Origin: Candidatus Omnitrophota bacterium
Lineage (GTDB): Bacteria > Omnitrophota > Gorgyraeia > B26-G9
NCBI GenBank assembly: GCA_003645745.1
Contig: QNCH01000115.1
Coordinates: 1-5,442, forward strand
Direction of reading: 5' to 3'
DNA length: 5,442 nt
This document shows positions 1-4,245 of this stretch, piece by piece (the stretch's first letter is position 1; each line of letters opens with the position of its first letter). The notes below the pieces were generated by a model. The model ran no database searches and was not told the origin of the DNA. It was given only the letters and a program-made list of their open reading frames with translations. A program made the position numbers and the translations under genes.

Positions 1-70
1 GATGCACTTGCACATCTTTAATTGTAGCAATCTTAATTTCCAATTTTTTAAACTCTGCAAAACTAACCAT
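1..70 (-). CDS. metG: Methionyl-tRNA synthetase beta-type tRNA-binding protein, N-terminal fragment
   Basis: Only the first 23 codons are in the window; the rest lies past the left edge. The peptide begins MVSFAEFKKLEIKIATI, which resembles the start of the OB-fold tRNA-binding domain found at the C-terminus of methionyl-tRNA synthetase and as a free protein (Trbp111, MetRS beta, CsaA-like), whose usual opening is F-x-x-F-x-K-(L/I)-(D/E)-(L/I)-(R/K)-(V/I)-A. That domain binds tRNA and helps deliver it to the aminoacylation site. An ATG at 68-70 is preceded by AAAGGA at 77-82 with a 6-nt spacer, and the upstream pseudopilin gene stops at 88, so this reads as a free-standing small gene rather than the tail of a longer synthetase. 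It is probably the last visible member of the surE transcription unit. CsaA-like or YgjH-like proteins share the fold and cannot be excluded from 23 residues. Confidence 0.7.
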   Translation of the reverse strand, partial: MVSFAEFKKLEIKIATIKDVQVH

Positions 71-76
71 AAATAA

Positions 77-82
77 TCCTTT
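77..82 (-). promoter_or_regulatory. Ribosome binding site of the tRNA-binding protein
   Basis: AAAGGA on the minus strand, 6 nt before the ATG at 70. It lies just after the pseudopilin stop codon and supports an independent start for the tRNA-binding domain. Confidence 0.7.
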
Positions 83-87
83 ATGTA

Positions 88-540
88 TTACAAACGCCGA
101 TCATAGTTAAAAATTTTGACTCTGCCTGTAACATTAATTATTGTTATTGTATTATATTTATCCTGGCTATTTTTAAGGTAAATACTCCCGCCATTTTTAG
201 CGCCGCCTGTATGTTTAAAAGTTATTAATGGCTCATCTTTTATTTTAATTTCATCAAAAATAACACCATTTTCAAGAGGATAAACTCTTAACACAATATT
301 GCCTTGCTTAAGCTCACATTTGTTATTCACAGAATCAAAATACACACTATGCTCAAGTTTGTGAGTAATTGCTAAAGTGCGCGCCTGCGTCAAAATTTCC
401 GATATTTTCCGCGCATTAATTTTAAGCGCAGTTGCAGGCCTAAAATCAAAAAAATGTGCAGCAGTAATCCCCATTACTAAAGCCATTAAACTCAGCACAA
501 CTAATATTTCAATAATAGAAAAAGATTTAATCCGCTGCAT
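88..540 (-). CDS. GspH/FimT-like type II secretion or type IV pilus pseudopilin
   Basis: This 150-residue protein starts MQRIKSFSIIEILVV, a class III (prepilin) signal: a short basic leader of six residues, then F-S-I-I-E with the Glu at +5 and a hydrophobic segment to about residue 29. Prepilin peptidase would cut before Phe7, and the helix would pack in the core of a pseudopilus in the inner membrane. The following ARKISEILTQARTLAI (residues 43-58) resembles the GspH/FimT region after the helix, and the C-terminal half (TGGAKNGGSIYL at 111-122, ITIINVTGRVKI at 132-143) resembles the GspH beta-rich globular domain. Residue -1 is Ser instead of the nearly invariant Gly. I chose the ATG at 540 over an upstream in-frame TTG at 576 because it gives a normal leader length; neither has a Shine-Dalgarno. 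It follows the Minf_1886-family gene by 51 nt. No other pilus or secretion gene is in view, so the machine it serves is unknown. Confidence 0.85.
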   Translation of the reverse strand: MQRIKSFSIIEILVVLSLMALVMGITAAHFFDFRPATALKINARKISEILTQARTLAITHKLEHSVYFDSVNNKCELKQGNIVLRVYPLENGVIFDEIKIKDEPLITFKHTGGAKNGGSIYLKNSQDKYNTITIINVTGRVKIFNYDRRL

Positions 541-547
541 AATATTT

Positions 548-576
548 ATTATAGCATATATCGCAAAACTTTGCAA
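548..576 (-). promoter_or_regulatory. Candidate sigma-70 promoter for the pseudopilin gene, possibly leaderless
   Basis: On the minus strand TTGCAA (571-576, four of six consensus bases) is followed after exactly 17 bp by a perfect TATAAT (548-553). The predicted start of transcription is near 541, one base before the ATG at 540, so a transcript from here would be leaderless. The absence of a Shine-Dalgarno before 540 agrees with this. The region is AT-rich, so a chance match is possible. Confidence 0.4.
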
Positions 577-591
577 AAGTAATTAATAATT

Positions 592-972
592 TCATACTAA
601 CTCCCAATTTTTAAAATTATCTTCAAAAACCTGTTTAAAATCAAAAATATGTTTGAAGTCATCAAGGCTGTCTGTATCGGTTTTCCCCATAATTTTTGCT
701 TCAACTAAATTTAAAACCATATAACCAAAATCTTCCGTTTTATAAACGCCCCATGATTCAAACACTGTCCTTGCCATCATCCCATATTGTTCCAAAGCAA
801 TGTTCCTGATACTTTGCAATAATTCATACCCAGTAATATGCCGTTTTTTCTTAAGCCTTTTTACTTTTTTTTCAAGAGCAAAAAGTATGAATAGATACGC
901 GTCTTTCTTATAACGTTTATCTTTTTCACAAATTCTGCTTAAAATATCTAAAAATTTTTCATCAGACTTCAT
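592..972 (-). CDS. Minf_1886 family protein (conserved, function unknown)
   Basis: This is a 126-residue soluble protein without a signal peptide or membrane segment. It matches my memory of the Minf_1886 family (once described as a Verrucomicrobia/Planctomycetes-restricted protein) in length and motif order: DKRYKKDAY at 18-26, RHITGYELLQSIRNIAL at 44-60, WGVYKTEDFGYMVLNLVE at 74-91, and D-F-x4-D-F at 105-112. The family has no established function that I know of, and I do not propose one. The ATG overlaps the stop of surE as ATGA with no good Shine-Dalgarno, which suggests translational coupling to surE and a shared transcript. A highly basic patch (KKVKRLKKKRH, 35-45) stands out and could touch nucleic acid, but this is only a guess. 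The gene is the best taxonomic marker in the window, pointing to the PVC superphylum. Confidence 0.85.
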   Translation of the reverse strand: MKSDEKFLDILSRICEKDKRYKKDAYLFILFALEKKVKRLKKKRHITGYELLQSIRNIALEQYGMMARTVFESWGVYKTEDFGYMVLNLVEAKIMGKTDTDSLDDFKHIFDFKQVFEDNFKNWELV

Positions 973-1724
973 AATAATTGAATGTTTAAATTTTCCAGAT
1001 CAAATTTATCAACAGTTAAATCAAAACGCAGCGGACTAATTGAAATGTAATTTGCCTCAATTGCAGCAATATCTGAATCACTATCTTTCTCCAGCCACTC
1101 TACTTTACCTCTTAACCAATAATAAGCCTTGCCTCTGGGGTCAAGACGTTTTACAAAATTTTCACGGTAAACTGAACGCGCTTGTTTAGTAATCCTTACT
1201 CCTTGGATCTGGCGTTCACACACAGCAGGAATATTTACGTTAAATAAAATATTCTGAAACCCTATATTTTTTTCTAACATTTTCACTAATTTTAACACAA
1301 AACCTACCGTAAATTCAAAACTATATTTTTCATATGCAGCCAAAGACACCGCAACAGCAGGTATGCCCATAATTGAGCCCTCTATCGCAGCAGCTACTGT
1401 GCCGGAATAAAGTACGTCAGATCCAAGATTAGCCCCATGATTTATCCCTGAAATAATTAAATCCGGCTTACAGTTCAAAACAGAGCTTAAAGCCATTTTT
1501 ATACAATCTACAGGCGTGCCATTAACACAATGTCCAAAAAACTGAGACTCCTTATACACCTCTTTGATCCGTAAAGGGCTTCTTACAGTAATCGCATGTC
1601 CAATAGAACTTTGTTCAAATTCAGGAGCGCAAACACAAACATTAAATGTTTTACTTAAAGTTTTATATAACTCGTAAATACCTTCTGAATGAATACCATC
1701 ATCATTAGTAATTAAAATCCGCAT
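969..1724 (-). CDS. surE: 5'/3'-nucleotidase SurE
   Basis: This 251-residue protein has the usual SurE length. SurE is a cytoplasmic metal-dependent phosphatase that removes phosphate from nucleoside 5'- and 3'-monophosphates, with some activity on short polyphosphate. The N-terminus MRILITNDDGIHSEG gives the metal ligands Asp8 and Asp9. APEFEQSS places a Ser at 39, and SGINHGAN places Asn at 95, the positions of the remaining known ligands. GTPVDCIKMAL (69-79) and GSDVLYSGTVAAAIEG (101-116) are also family signatures, so the site looks complete and active. The start at 1724 has AAAGG at about 6 nt upstream. It overlaps the following Minf_1886-family gene by 4 bp. In proteobacteria surE often sits beside pcm or nlpD; neither is seen here, where the gene begins a block ending in a pseudopilin and a tRNA-binding protein. 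Confidence 0.96.
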   Translation of the reverse strand: MRILITNDDGIHSEGIYELYKTLSKTFNVCVCAPEFEQSSIGHAITVRSPLRIKEVYKESQFFGHCVNGTPVDCIKMALSSVLNCKPDLIISGINHGANLGSDVLYSGTVAAAIEGSIMGIPAVAVSLAAYEKYSFEFTVGFVLKLVKMLEKNIGFQNILFNVNIPAVCERQIQGVRITKQARSVYRENFVKRLDPRGKAYYWLRGKVEWLEKDSDSDIAAIEANYISISPLRFDLTVDKFDLENLNIQLL

Positions 1725-1755
1725 AAAACCTTTAAAAACCTCTTCATTAAATTAG

Positions 1756-1801
1756 ATTCCCGCCAAAAAATTGCGGGCATCTGTCCTGATATGCAGGGAA
1801 T
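1756..1801. repeat. REP-like stem-loop element bounded by ATTCCC and GGGAAT
   Basis: The element is bounded by ATTCCC (1756-1761) and GGGAAT (1796-1801). Inside it CCCGC (1759-1763) pairs with GCGGG (1773-1777) around a 9-nt loop, and GCAT (1777-1780) can pair with ATGC (1791-1794). It resembles the widespread class of dispersed repeats whose ends read GTCATTCCC and GGGAAT. It is richer in G+C than its surroundings and unrelated to the CAAAC palindromes. Only one copy is present here, so its repetitive nature is inferred from the form and not seen. Confidence 0.5.
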
Positions 1802-1833
1802 GACAAAAATCTTTTTTTATAACCATTTGTAAC

Positions 1834-1862
1834 TAAATAAGTTAAAAGAGGTCACCAGTCAA
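1834..1862 (-). promoter_or_regulatory. Weak promoter candidate for surE
   Basis: TTGACT (1857-1862, five of six bases) precedes TATTTA (1834-1839, three of six) by 17 bp. It is the best -35-like match in this intergenic region, but the -10 is poor. If real, the intact palindrome at 1871-1899 lies just upstream of the -35. Confidence 0.25.
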
Positions 1863-1870
1863 CGTTATAC

Positions 1871-1899
1871 TATACTCAAACATAATAAGTTTGAGTATA
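1871..1899 (+). repeat. Dispersed palindrome, copy A (intact hairpin)
   Basis: Perfect 11-bp arms TATACTCAAAC (1871-1881) and GTTTGAGTATA (1889-1899) flank a 7-nt loop ATAATAA. It lies two bases beyond the stop of the Memo gene, where the transcript would form a stable hairpin. No run of U follows, so it is not a standard terminator, although it could protect the 3' end. The loop differs from the GTAATWG of the other copies in its outer bases. Confidence 0.85.
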
Positions 1900-1901
1900 A
1901 G

Positions 1902-2726
1902 TCATCGTATCACAATACCCGCATAACCAACAACACTGGAATAATCTCCTGATACTCTACCACTAGTCTGATAATCAATCAGCTCTACTTTTTTTACGCC
2001 TAATTCTTTACAAATATATAAAAGCATTACAACAGGAGCAAAACCACACATAGAAATATTGAGAGTATTAACTTTGTAAAACAAATCCTCAGGCTCTAAA
2101 TTTAGAATTGCCTGTATTGCGGCTGAATCTTTCTCCTTTGCCACTTCTTGGGGCTCATAATGTGAAAAATCAGTACTTACAACCAACAATACCTGTTCTG
2201 AGAATGCTTTAAGTGTATTAGCTATATTCTGAGCTGCTTCTTTTAATCTCTTAATCTGTGTATCCGCGACAACTAAAGGTACAATATTTAAACGTGGATT
2301 ATAATATTGCAGGAAAGGTAGTTCAACTTCAAGACAATGCTCATAAATATGCGCTTTCCTATCTTCTTCAATAATTTTTGATCCTTTAACAATCATATTG
2401 GCTAACTGCTGATTAATATTTACATTGCCTAAAGGAGTTTCCCAAATTCCAGAACACATCAAACTATATAATTTGCCTAATCCAGTATGATTTGGACCTA
2501 AAAGTAAAACTGTATCTGTTATCTCCACTAAAGATATAACCTTGCCTGCAACTGCTCCAGAATAAACATACCCTGCATGCGGCACAATCAGAGCCAAAGC
2601 CTGCTGTTTGTGCTTAGTTGAGACAGTCATTGTTTCGATTTGATTTAGTAACGCAAATTTATCCGCAGGATAAAACTTATCTGCTGCCACTGGTTTTCTG
2701 CGCATAATTCTACATTTTTTATCCAT
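1902..2726 (-). CDS. amrB: Memo-family protein (AmmeMemoRadiSam system protein B)
   Basis: This 274-residue protein spans the Memo family, which shares the fold of LigB-type class III dioxygenases. From residue 8 it reads like the family N-terminus (MRRKPVAADKFYP). Conserved blocks are IVPHAGYVYSGAVAG (48-61), LLGPNHTG (75-82), YEHCLEVELPFLQYY (128-142), STDFSHYEP (184-192), SMCGFAPVV (225-233) and the C-terminal SGDYSSVVGYAG. His50, His80 and His189 align with the three histidines of the vestigial metal site of human MEMO1, and Cys227 with its conserved Cys. In bacteria Memo often accompanies an AMMECR1 protein and a radical SAM enzyme; neither is in this window, so membership of that system is by family only and the reaction is unknown. 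It overlaps the upstream TIM-barrel gene by 8 bp (ATGGATAA), implying coupled translation. An internal ATG at 2705 would match the family start better but has no Shine-Dalgarno; GGAA before 2726 is weak too. Confidence 0.93.
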   Translation of the reverse strand: MDKKCRIMRRKPVAADKFYPADKFALLNQIETMTVSTKHKQQALALIVPHAGYVYSGAVAGKVISLVEITDTVLLLGPNHTGLGKLYSLMCSGIWETPLGNVNINQQLANMIVKGSKIIEEDRKAHIYEHCLEVELPFLQYYNPRLNIVPLVVADTQIKRLKEAAQNIANTLKAFSEQVLLVVSTDFSHYEPQEVAKEKDSAAIQAILNLEPEDLFYKVNTLNISMCGFAPVVMLLYICKELGVKKVELIDYQTSGRVSGDYSSVVGYAGIVIR

Positions 2727-3642
2727 CTATTCCAATATTGGTTAGATATGAAATACTTTTATCAATCTGTGCCGCTGTTGCCGGCTGATGAATCTCTAAT
2801 ACTTTAATCATTTCAGCATTGAGATAAGGAATTAACATTCTAAAATCCAAATTACCTTGTCCTGGAGGCTGATGGTCTGAAGCTCCAGATGCATCGTGAA
2901 TATGTATGCCGCACATTTTATGCGCGTACCTTTTTAAATAATCTGAATGAGAAAAAAATCCTAAATTTTCCGCTACCTGAGCGTGCCCTGTATCATGCCA
3001 ATAAAAAAGGTATTTATTATCGTTAAAATAGCCAAAAATTTCCGCGAATTCATCCAATGATGGAAATTCACGAAAATAATACCTGTTTTCCAAACAAAGT
3101 TTAATCTCAAGATTAGCTGCTTCTGGCAATAAAGTCTCGATACTACGCAAAAGTGCCCTGAAATACGGTTCTTTCTTAGACTGACGTTCTATACGCATTT
3201 GAGTTAACAATTCATTATATACCTGCGAGCCTTTTAACCCTTGTTCATATAATGCAGCTAATTTTTTTGTTAATTGCTGCATTTCAACTCTGCCCGCATG
3301 AATAACTAAGGCTTTCGCACCAATATCCTTAGCAGTACGTAGAGAACCGCAAGTTAAATTAACTGCTTTAATACGCTGCGTCTCATCAGTATCTGACAAT
3401 GAAAAAGAATCAGGGAGAAAAGTTAATCTGTTGTGATCGTCAGGCACAGGACAAAAATTATGCACACTATGAATATGTATAACGCCCTGCTCTTTTAAGG
3501 TTAGAAATTCCTGGACAATCTGAGAAGAAAGGTTAAAACTTAATTCCAAATTTTTTAAATGCAATTCGCATATTTGACCTACAATTGCATCAGCATTATT
3601 ATGCAACGCAGCATTCCATGTAGTAGATATAGCAAAAGCCAT
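2719..3642 (-). CDS. Xylose isomerase-like TIM-barrel protein (AP endonuclease 2 fold)
   Basis: This 307-residue protein has the pattern of the xylose isomerase-like TIM barrel (AP_endonuc_2 domain), which includes sugar isomerases and epimerases and endonuclease IV. Strand-end motifs appear in order: ELSFN (33-37), HSVHNFCPVP (58-67), VIHAG (113-117), LENR (184-187), WHDTGHAQV (215-223), GIHIHDASG (245-253) and LEIH (282-285). Glu185, Asp217, the histidines near 247-249 and Glu283 are placed like the metal ligands of the family, and DHQPPGQGNLDF (256-267) resembles the family's D-x-H-x-x-x-G-x-G segment. Length and absence of further Cys/His sets favour a sugar isomerase/epimerase-type enzyme over a DNA repair nuclease, but the substrate cannot be read from sequence. 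The ATG at 3642 has AAGGGA at 3648-3653. It overlaps the Memo gene, so the two products are made together and may share a pathway. Confidence 0.85.
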   Translation of the reverse strand: MAFAISTTWNAALHNNADAIVGQICELHLKNLELSFNLSSQIVQEFLTLKEQGVIHIHSVHNFCPVPDDHNRLTFLPDSFSLSDTDETQRIKAVNLTCGSLRTAKDIGAKALVIHAGRVEMQQLTKKLAALYEQGLKGSQVYNELLTQMRIERQSKKEPYFRALLRSIETLLPEAANLEIKLCLENRYYFREFPSLDEFAEIFGYFNDNKYLFYWHDTGHAQVAENLGFFSHSDYLKRYAHKMCGIHIHDASGASDHQPPGQGNLDFRMLIPYLNAEMIKVLEIHQPATAAQIDKSISYLTNIGIDG

Positions 3643-3647
3643 ATTTA

Positions 3648-3653
3648 TCCCTT
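3648..3653 (-). promoter_or_regulatory. Ribosome binding site of the TIM-barrel gene, abutting palindrome B
   Basis: AAGGGA, 5 nt before the ATG at 3642. The base of hairpin B begins only three bases upstream (3657), so the folded palindrome would present or crowd this site in the mRNA. Confidence 0.7.
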
Positions 3654-3656
3654 AGG

Positions 3657-3687
3657 ATATACTCAAACGTAATTGGTTTGAGTATAT
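3657..3687 (+). repeat. Dispersed palindrome, copy B (intact hairpin)
   Basis: Perfect 12-bp arms, ATATACTCAAAC (3657-3668) and GTTTGAGTATAT (3676-3687), surround the loop GTAATTG. This is the longest intact stem in the window. It lies in the predicted leader of the TIM-barrel gene, immediately upstream of its ribosome binding site. Confidence 0.9.
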
Positions 3688-3722
3688 AAAAATAAACAAT
3701 CAATTTTCCCATAAAAAAATAC

Positions 3723-3751
3723 ATTATACTCAAACGTAATTGGTTTGTAAT
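3723..3751 (-). promoter_or_regulatory. Candidate promoter of the TIM-barrel/Memo pair, embedded in palindrome C
   Basis: TATAAT on the minus strand (3723-3728) is formed partly by the arm of palindrome copy C. ATTACA (3746-3751, four of six consensus bases) lies 17 bp upstream. Transcription would start near 3716, giving a leader of about 70 nt that contains hairpin B. The -35 is weak and the area AT-rich. Confidence 0.4.
3725..3747 (+). repeat. Dispersed palindrome, copy C (partial; left end of the foldback)
   Basis: The left arm TATACTCAAAC, the loop GTAATTG and the start of the right arm GTTTG are intact. The expected AGTATA is then replaced by TAATTTT, which continues into the foldback arm. 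Confidence 0.8.
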
Positions 3752-3883
3752 TTTATGACATTCCCCTGCACTGTATCTTGAAACGTTCTTCATTCGCAAA
3801 TCCTAACCGCAGCAAGCTGCGCCTGCGGTTTGACTTAGACCAGAACGTTCCAATATAGAGCACATGGAAACGACTAAATTTTA

Positions 3884-3906
3884 CAAACCAATTGCGTTTA
3901 AGTATA
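3884..3906 (-). repeat. Dispersed palindrome, copy D (partial, inverted; right end of the foldback)
   Basis: The minus strand reads TATACTTAAACGCAATTGG and then TTTG, two changes from copy C in 23 bases. Like copy C it loses the second arm after GTTTG and continues into matching foldback sequence. It begins a few bases after the rpsU stop. Confidence 0.75.
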
Positions 3907-3910
3907 TATT

Positions 3911-4078
3911 TTATAAAATTTTTGCTCTTTTTGCCTTTCTTTTTTTTCGCTCACTAGGTTTCTCATAATGTTCTTTTGCCCTGACTGTTTTTAACACTCC
4001 TTCTTTGGCCAATTTTTTCTTAAAAATACGCAAAGCTTTTTCTAACGGCTCACCTTTAGATATATGAACTTTTGCCAC
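3911..4078 (-). CDS. rpsU: 30S ribosomal protein S21
   Basis: This 55-residue, very basic protein has the S21 pattern: VHISKGEPLEKALRIFKKK near the N-terminus (compare V-x-x-x-E-P-x-(D/E)-x-A-L-R-x-F-K), EGVL at 26-29, then REHYEKPS-type AKEHYEKPSERKKRKAK (34-50). S21 is a small-subunit protein near the anti-Shine-Dalgarno end of 16S rRNA and helps initiation on natural mRNAs. The only possible start is GTG at 4078: an in-frame TAG lies upstream, and AGGAAGGA ends 9 nt before it. It has a dedicated strong promoter at 4158-4186 and no visible terminator; its stop is three bases from palindrome D. It is shorter than the 71 residues of E. coli S21, which is common outside proteobacteria. Confidence 0.96.
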   Translation of the reverse strand: MAKVHISKGEPLEKALRIFKKKLAKEGVLKTVRAKEHYEKPSERKKRKAKRAKIL

Positions 4079-4087
4079 GTTAACACA

Positions 4088-4095
4088 TCCTTCCT
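4088..4095 (-). promoter_or_regulatory. Strong ribosome binding site of rpsU
   Basis: AGGAAGGA on the minus strand, 9 nt before the GTG start. It fixes a GTG as the start of rpsU and is the strongest Shine-Dalgarno in the window. Confidence 0.85.
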
Positions 4096-4124
4096 AAAAT
4101 AATTATTTTAATTTTTAAAATATT

Positions 4125-4146
4125 TAGACTCAAACCTATTACGTTT
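4125..4146 (-). repeat. Dispersed palindrome, copy E (decayed, in the rpsU leader)
   Basis: The arm ACTCAAAC (4128-4135), the loop CTATTAC and GTTT (4143-4146) match the inverted form of the family, with the same loop as copy F. The rest of the second arm is lost (ATAAGC in place of GAGTAT). It lies just downstream of the predicted rpsU transcription start. Confidence 0.75.
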
Positions 4147-4157
4147 ATAAGCTATTT

Positions 4158-4186
4158 ATTATACAAACATCATAATTAATTGTCAA
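4158..4186 (-). promoter_or_regulatory. Consensus sigma-70 promoter of rpsU
   Basis: Minus strand TTGACA (4181-4186) and TATAAT (4158-4163) are both perfect consensus and separated by exactly 17 bp. Transcription should start near 4151, giving a 5' leader of about 73 nt that contains decayed palindrome E and the rpsU ribosome binding site. A strong independent promoter suits a ribosomal protein gene. Confidence 0.85.
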
Positions 4187-4202
4187 TTATTTTTCCTGAT
4201 CT

Positions 4203-4219
4203 GGCAAAATAAATTTGCC
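4203..4219 (-). terminator. Weak hairpin between the UPF0280 gene and the rpsU promoter
   Basis: GGCAAA (4203-4208) and TTTGCC (4214-4219) can form a 6-bp stem with a 5-nt loop, downstream of the UPF0280 stop and before the rpsU promoter. No T run follows on the minus strand, so intrinsic termination would be poor. It is the only terminator-like structure at this boundary. Confidence 0.25.
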
Positions 4220-4245
4220 CTATTTTAACCTGCCCCAATTTTTAA

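Larger units (their letters stand above)
1725..1901. other. Intergenic region between the Memo gene and surE
   Basis: These 177 bp hold no credible gene. From the Memo side they contain an intact copy of the dispersed palindrome (1871-1899), a weak promoter candidate (1834-1862), a REP-like stem-loop element (1756-1801) and the surE ribosome binding site (AAAGG, about 1729-1733). Confidence 0.8.
3725..3906. mobile_element. Foldback (MITE-like) element of about 182 bp
   Basis: The first 65 bases (3725-3789) align without gaps to the reverse complement of the last 65 (3842-3906) at about 50 of 65 positions by my count. The outer 23 bp match at 21 of 23 and are copies C and D of the dispersed palindrome. 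Further in, GAAACGTTCT (3780-3789) faces AGAACGTTCC (3842-3851), and at the centre AACCGCA (3805-3811) faces TGCGGTT (3824-3830), with a second possible stem GCAGC/GCTGC. All three nested repeats are centred near 3816. There is no coding sequence and no clear target duplication. It could be a non-autonomous mobile element, a foldback made by two palindrome copies, or a structured RNA; I favour the first. Confidence 0.6.
3643..3910. other. Intergenic region between rpsU and the TIM-barrel gene, filled with palindromes
   Basis: These 268 bp have no credible gene on either strand. They contain the TIM-barrel ribosome binding site, palindrome copy B, a possible promoter, and a 182-bp foldback element ending in copies C and D. 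Apart from about 35 bp at 3688-3722, nearly all of it is explained by the repeat family. Confidence 0.8.

Noticed and set aside
377..586. Plus-strand open frame of 69 codons
   Set aside because: It is the antisense of the pseudopilin gene, has no ribosome binding site and resembles no family.
1871..1899. Palindrome copy A as an intrinsic terminator of the TIM-barrel/Memo transcript
   Set aside because: The stem is AT-rich and no U run follows on the minus strand. The same hairpin elsewhere lies in leaders and coding sequence, so termination is not its general role.
3599..3799. Minus-strand open frame of 66 codons upstream of and overlapping the TIM-barrel start
   Set aside because: It overlaps the real gene in another frame, has biased residues from AT-rich sequence, and includes palindrome copy B translated as ILKPITFEY. 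That peptide resembles the UPF0280 tail only because both come from the repeat.
3780..3851. Resemblance of the foldback centre to an integron attC site
   Set aside because: CCTAAC and GTTTGAC lie on either side of a stem, but they do not fit the RYYYAAC/GTTRRRY core well, no integrase or gene cassette is near, and the symmetry extends far beyond an attC site.
3864..3968. Plus-strand frame of 34 codons beginning METTKFYKPIAFKY
   Set aside because: It runs through palindrome D and antisense to rpsU, has no clear ribosome binding site, and its hydrophobic tail comes from the lysine-rich rpsU codons read in reverse.
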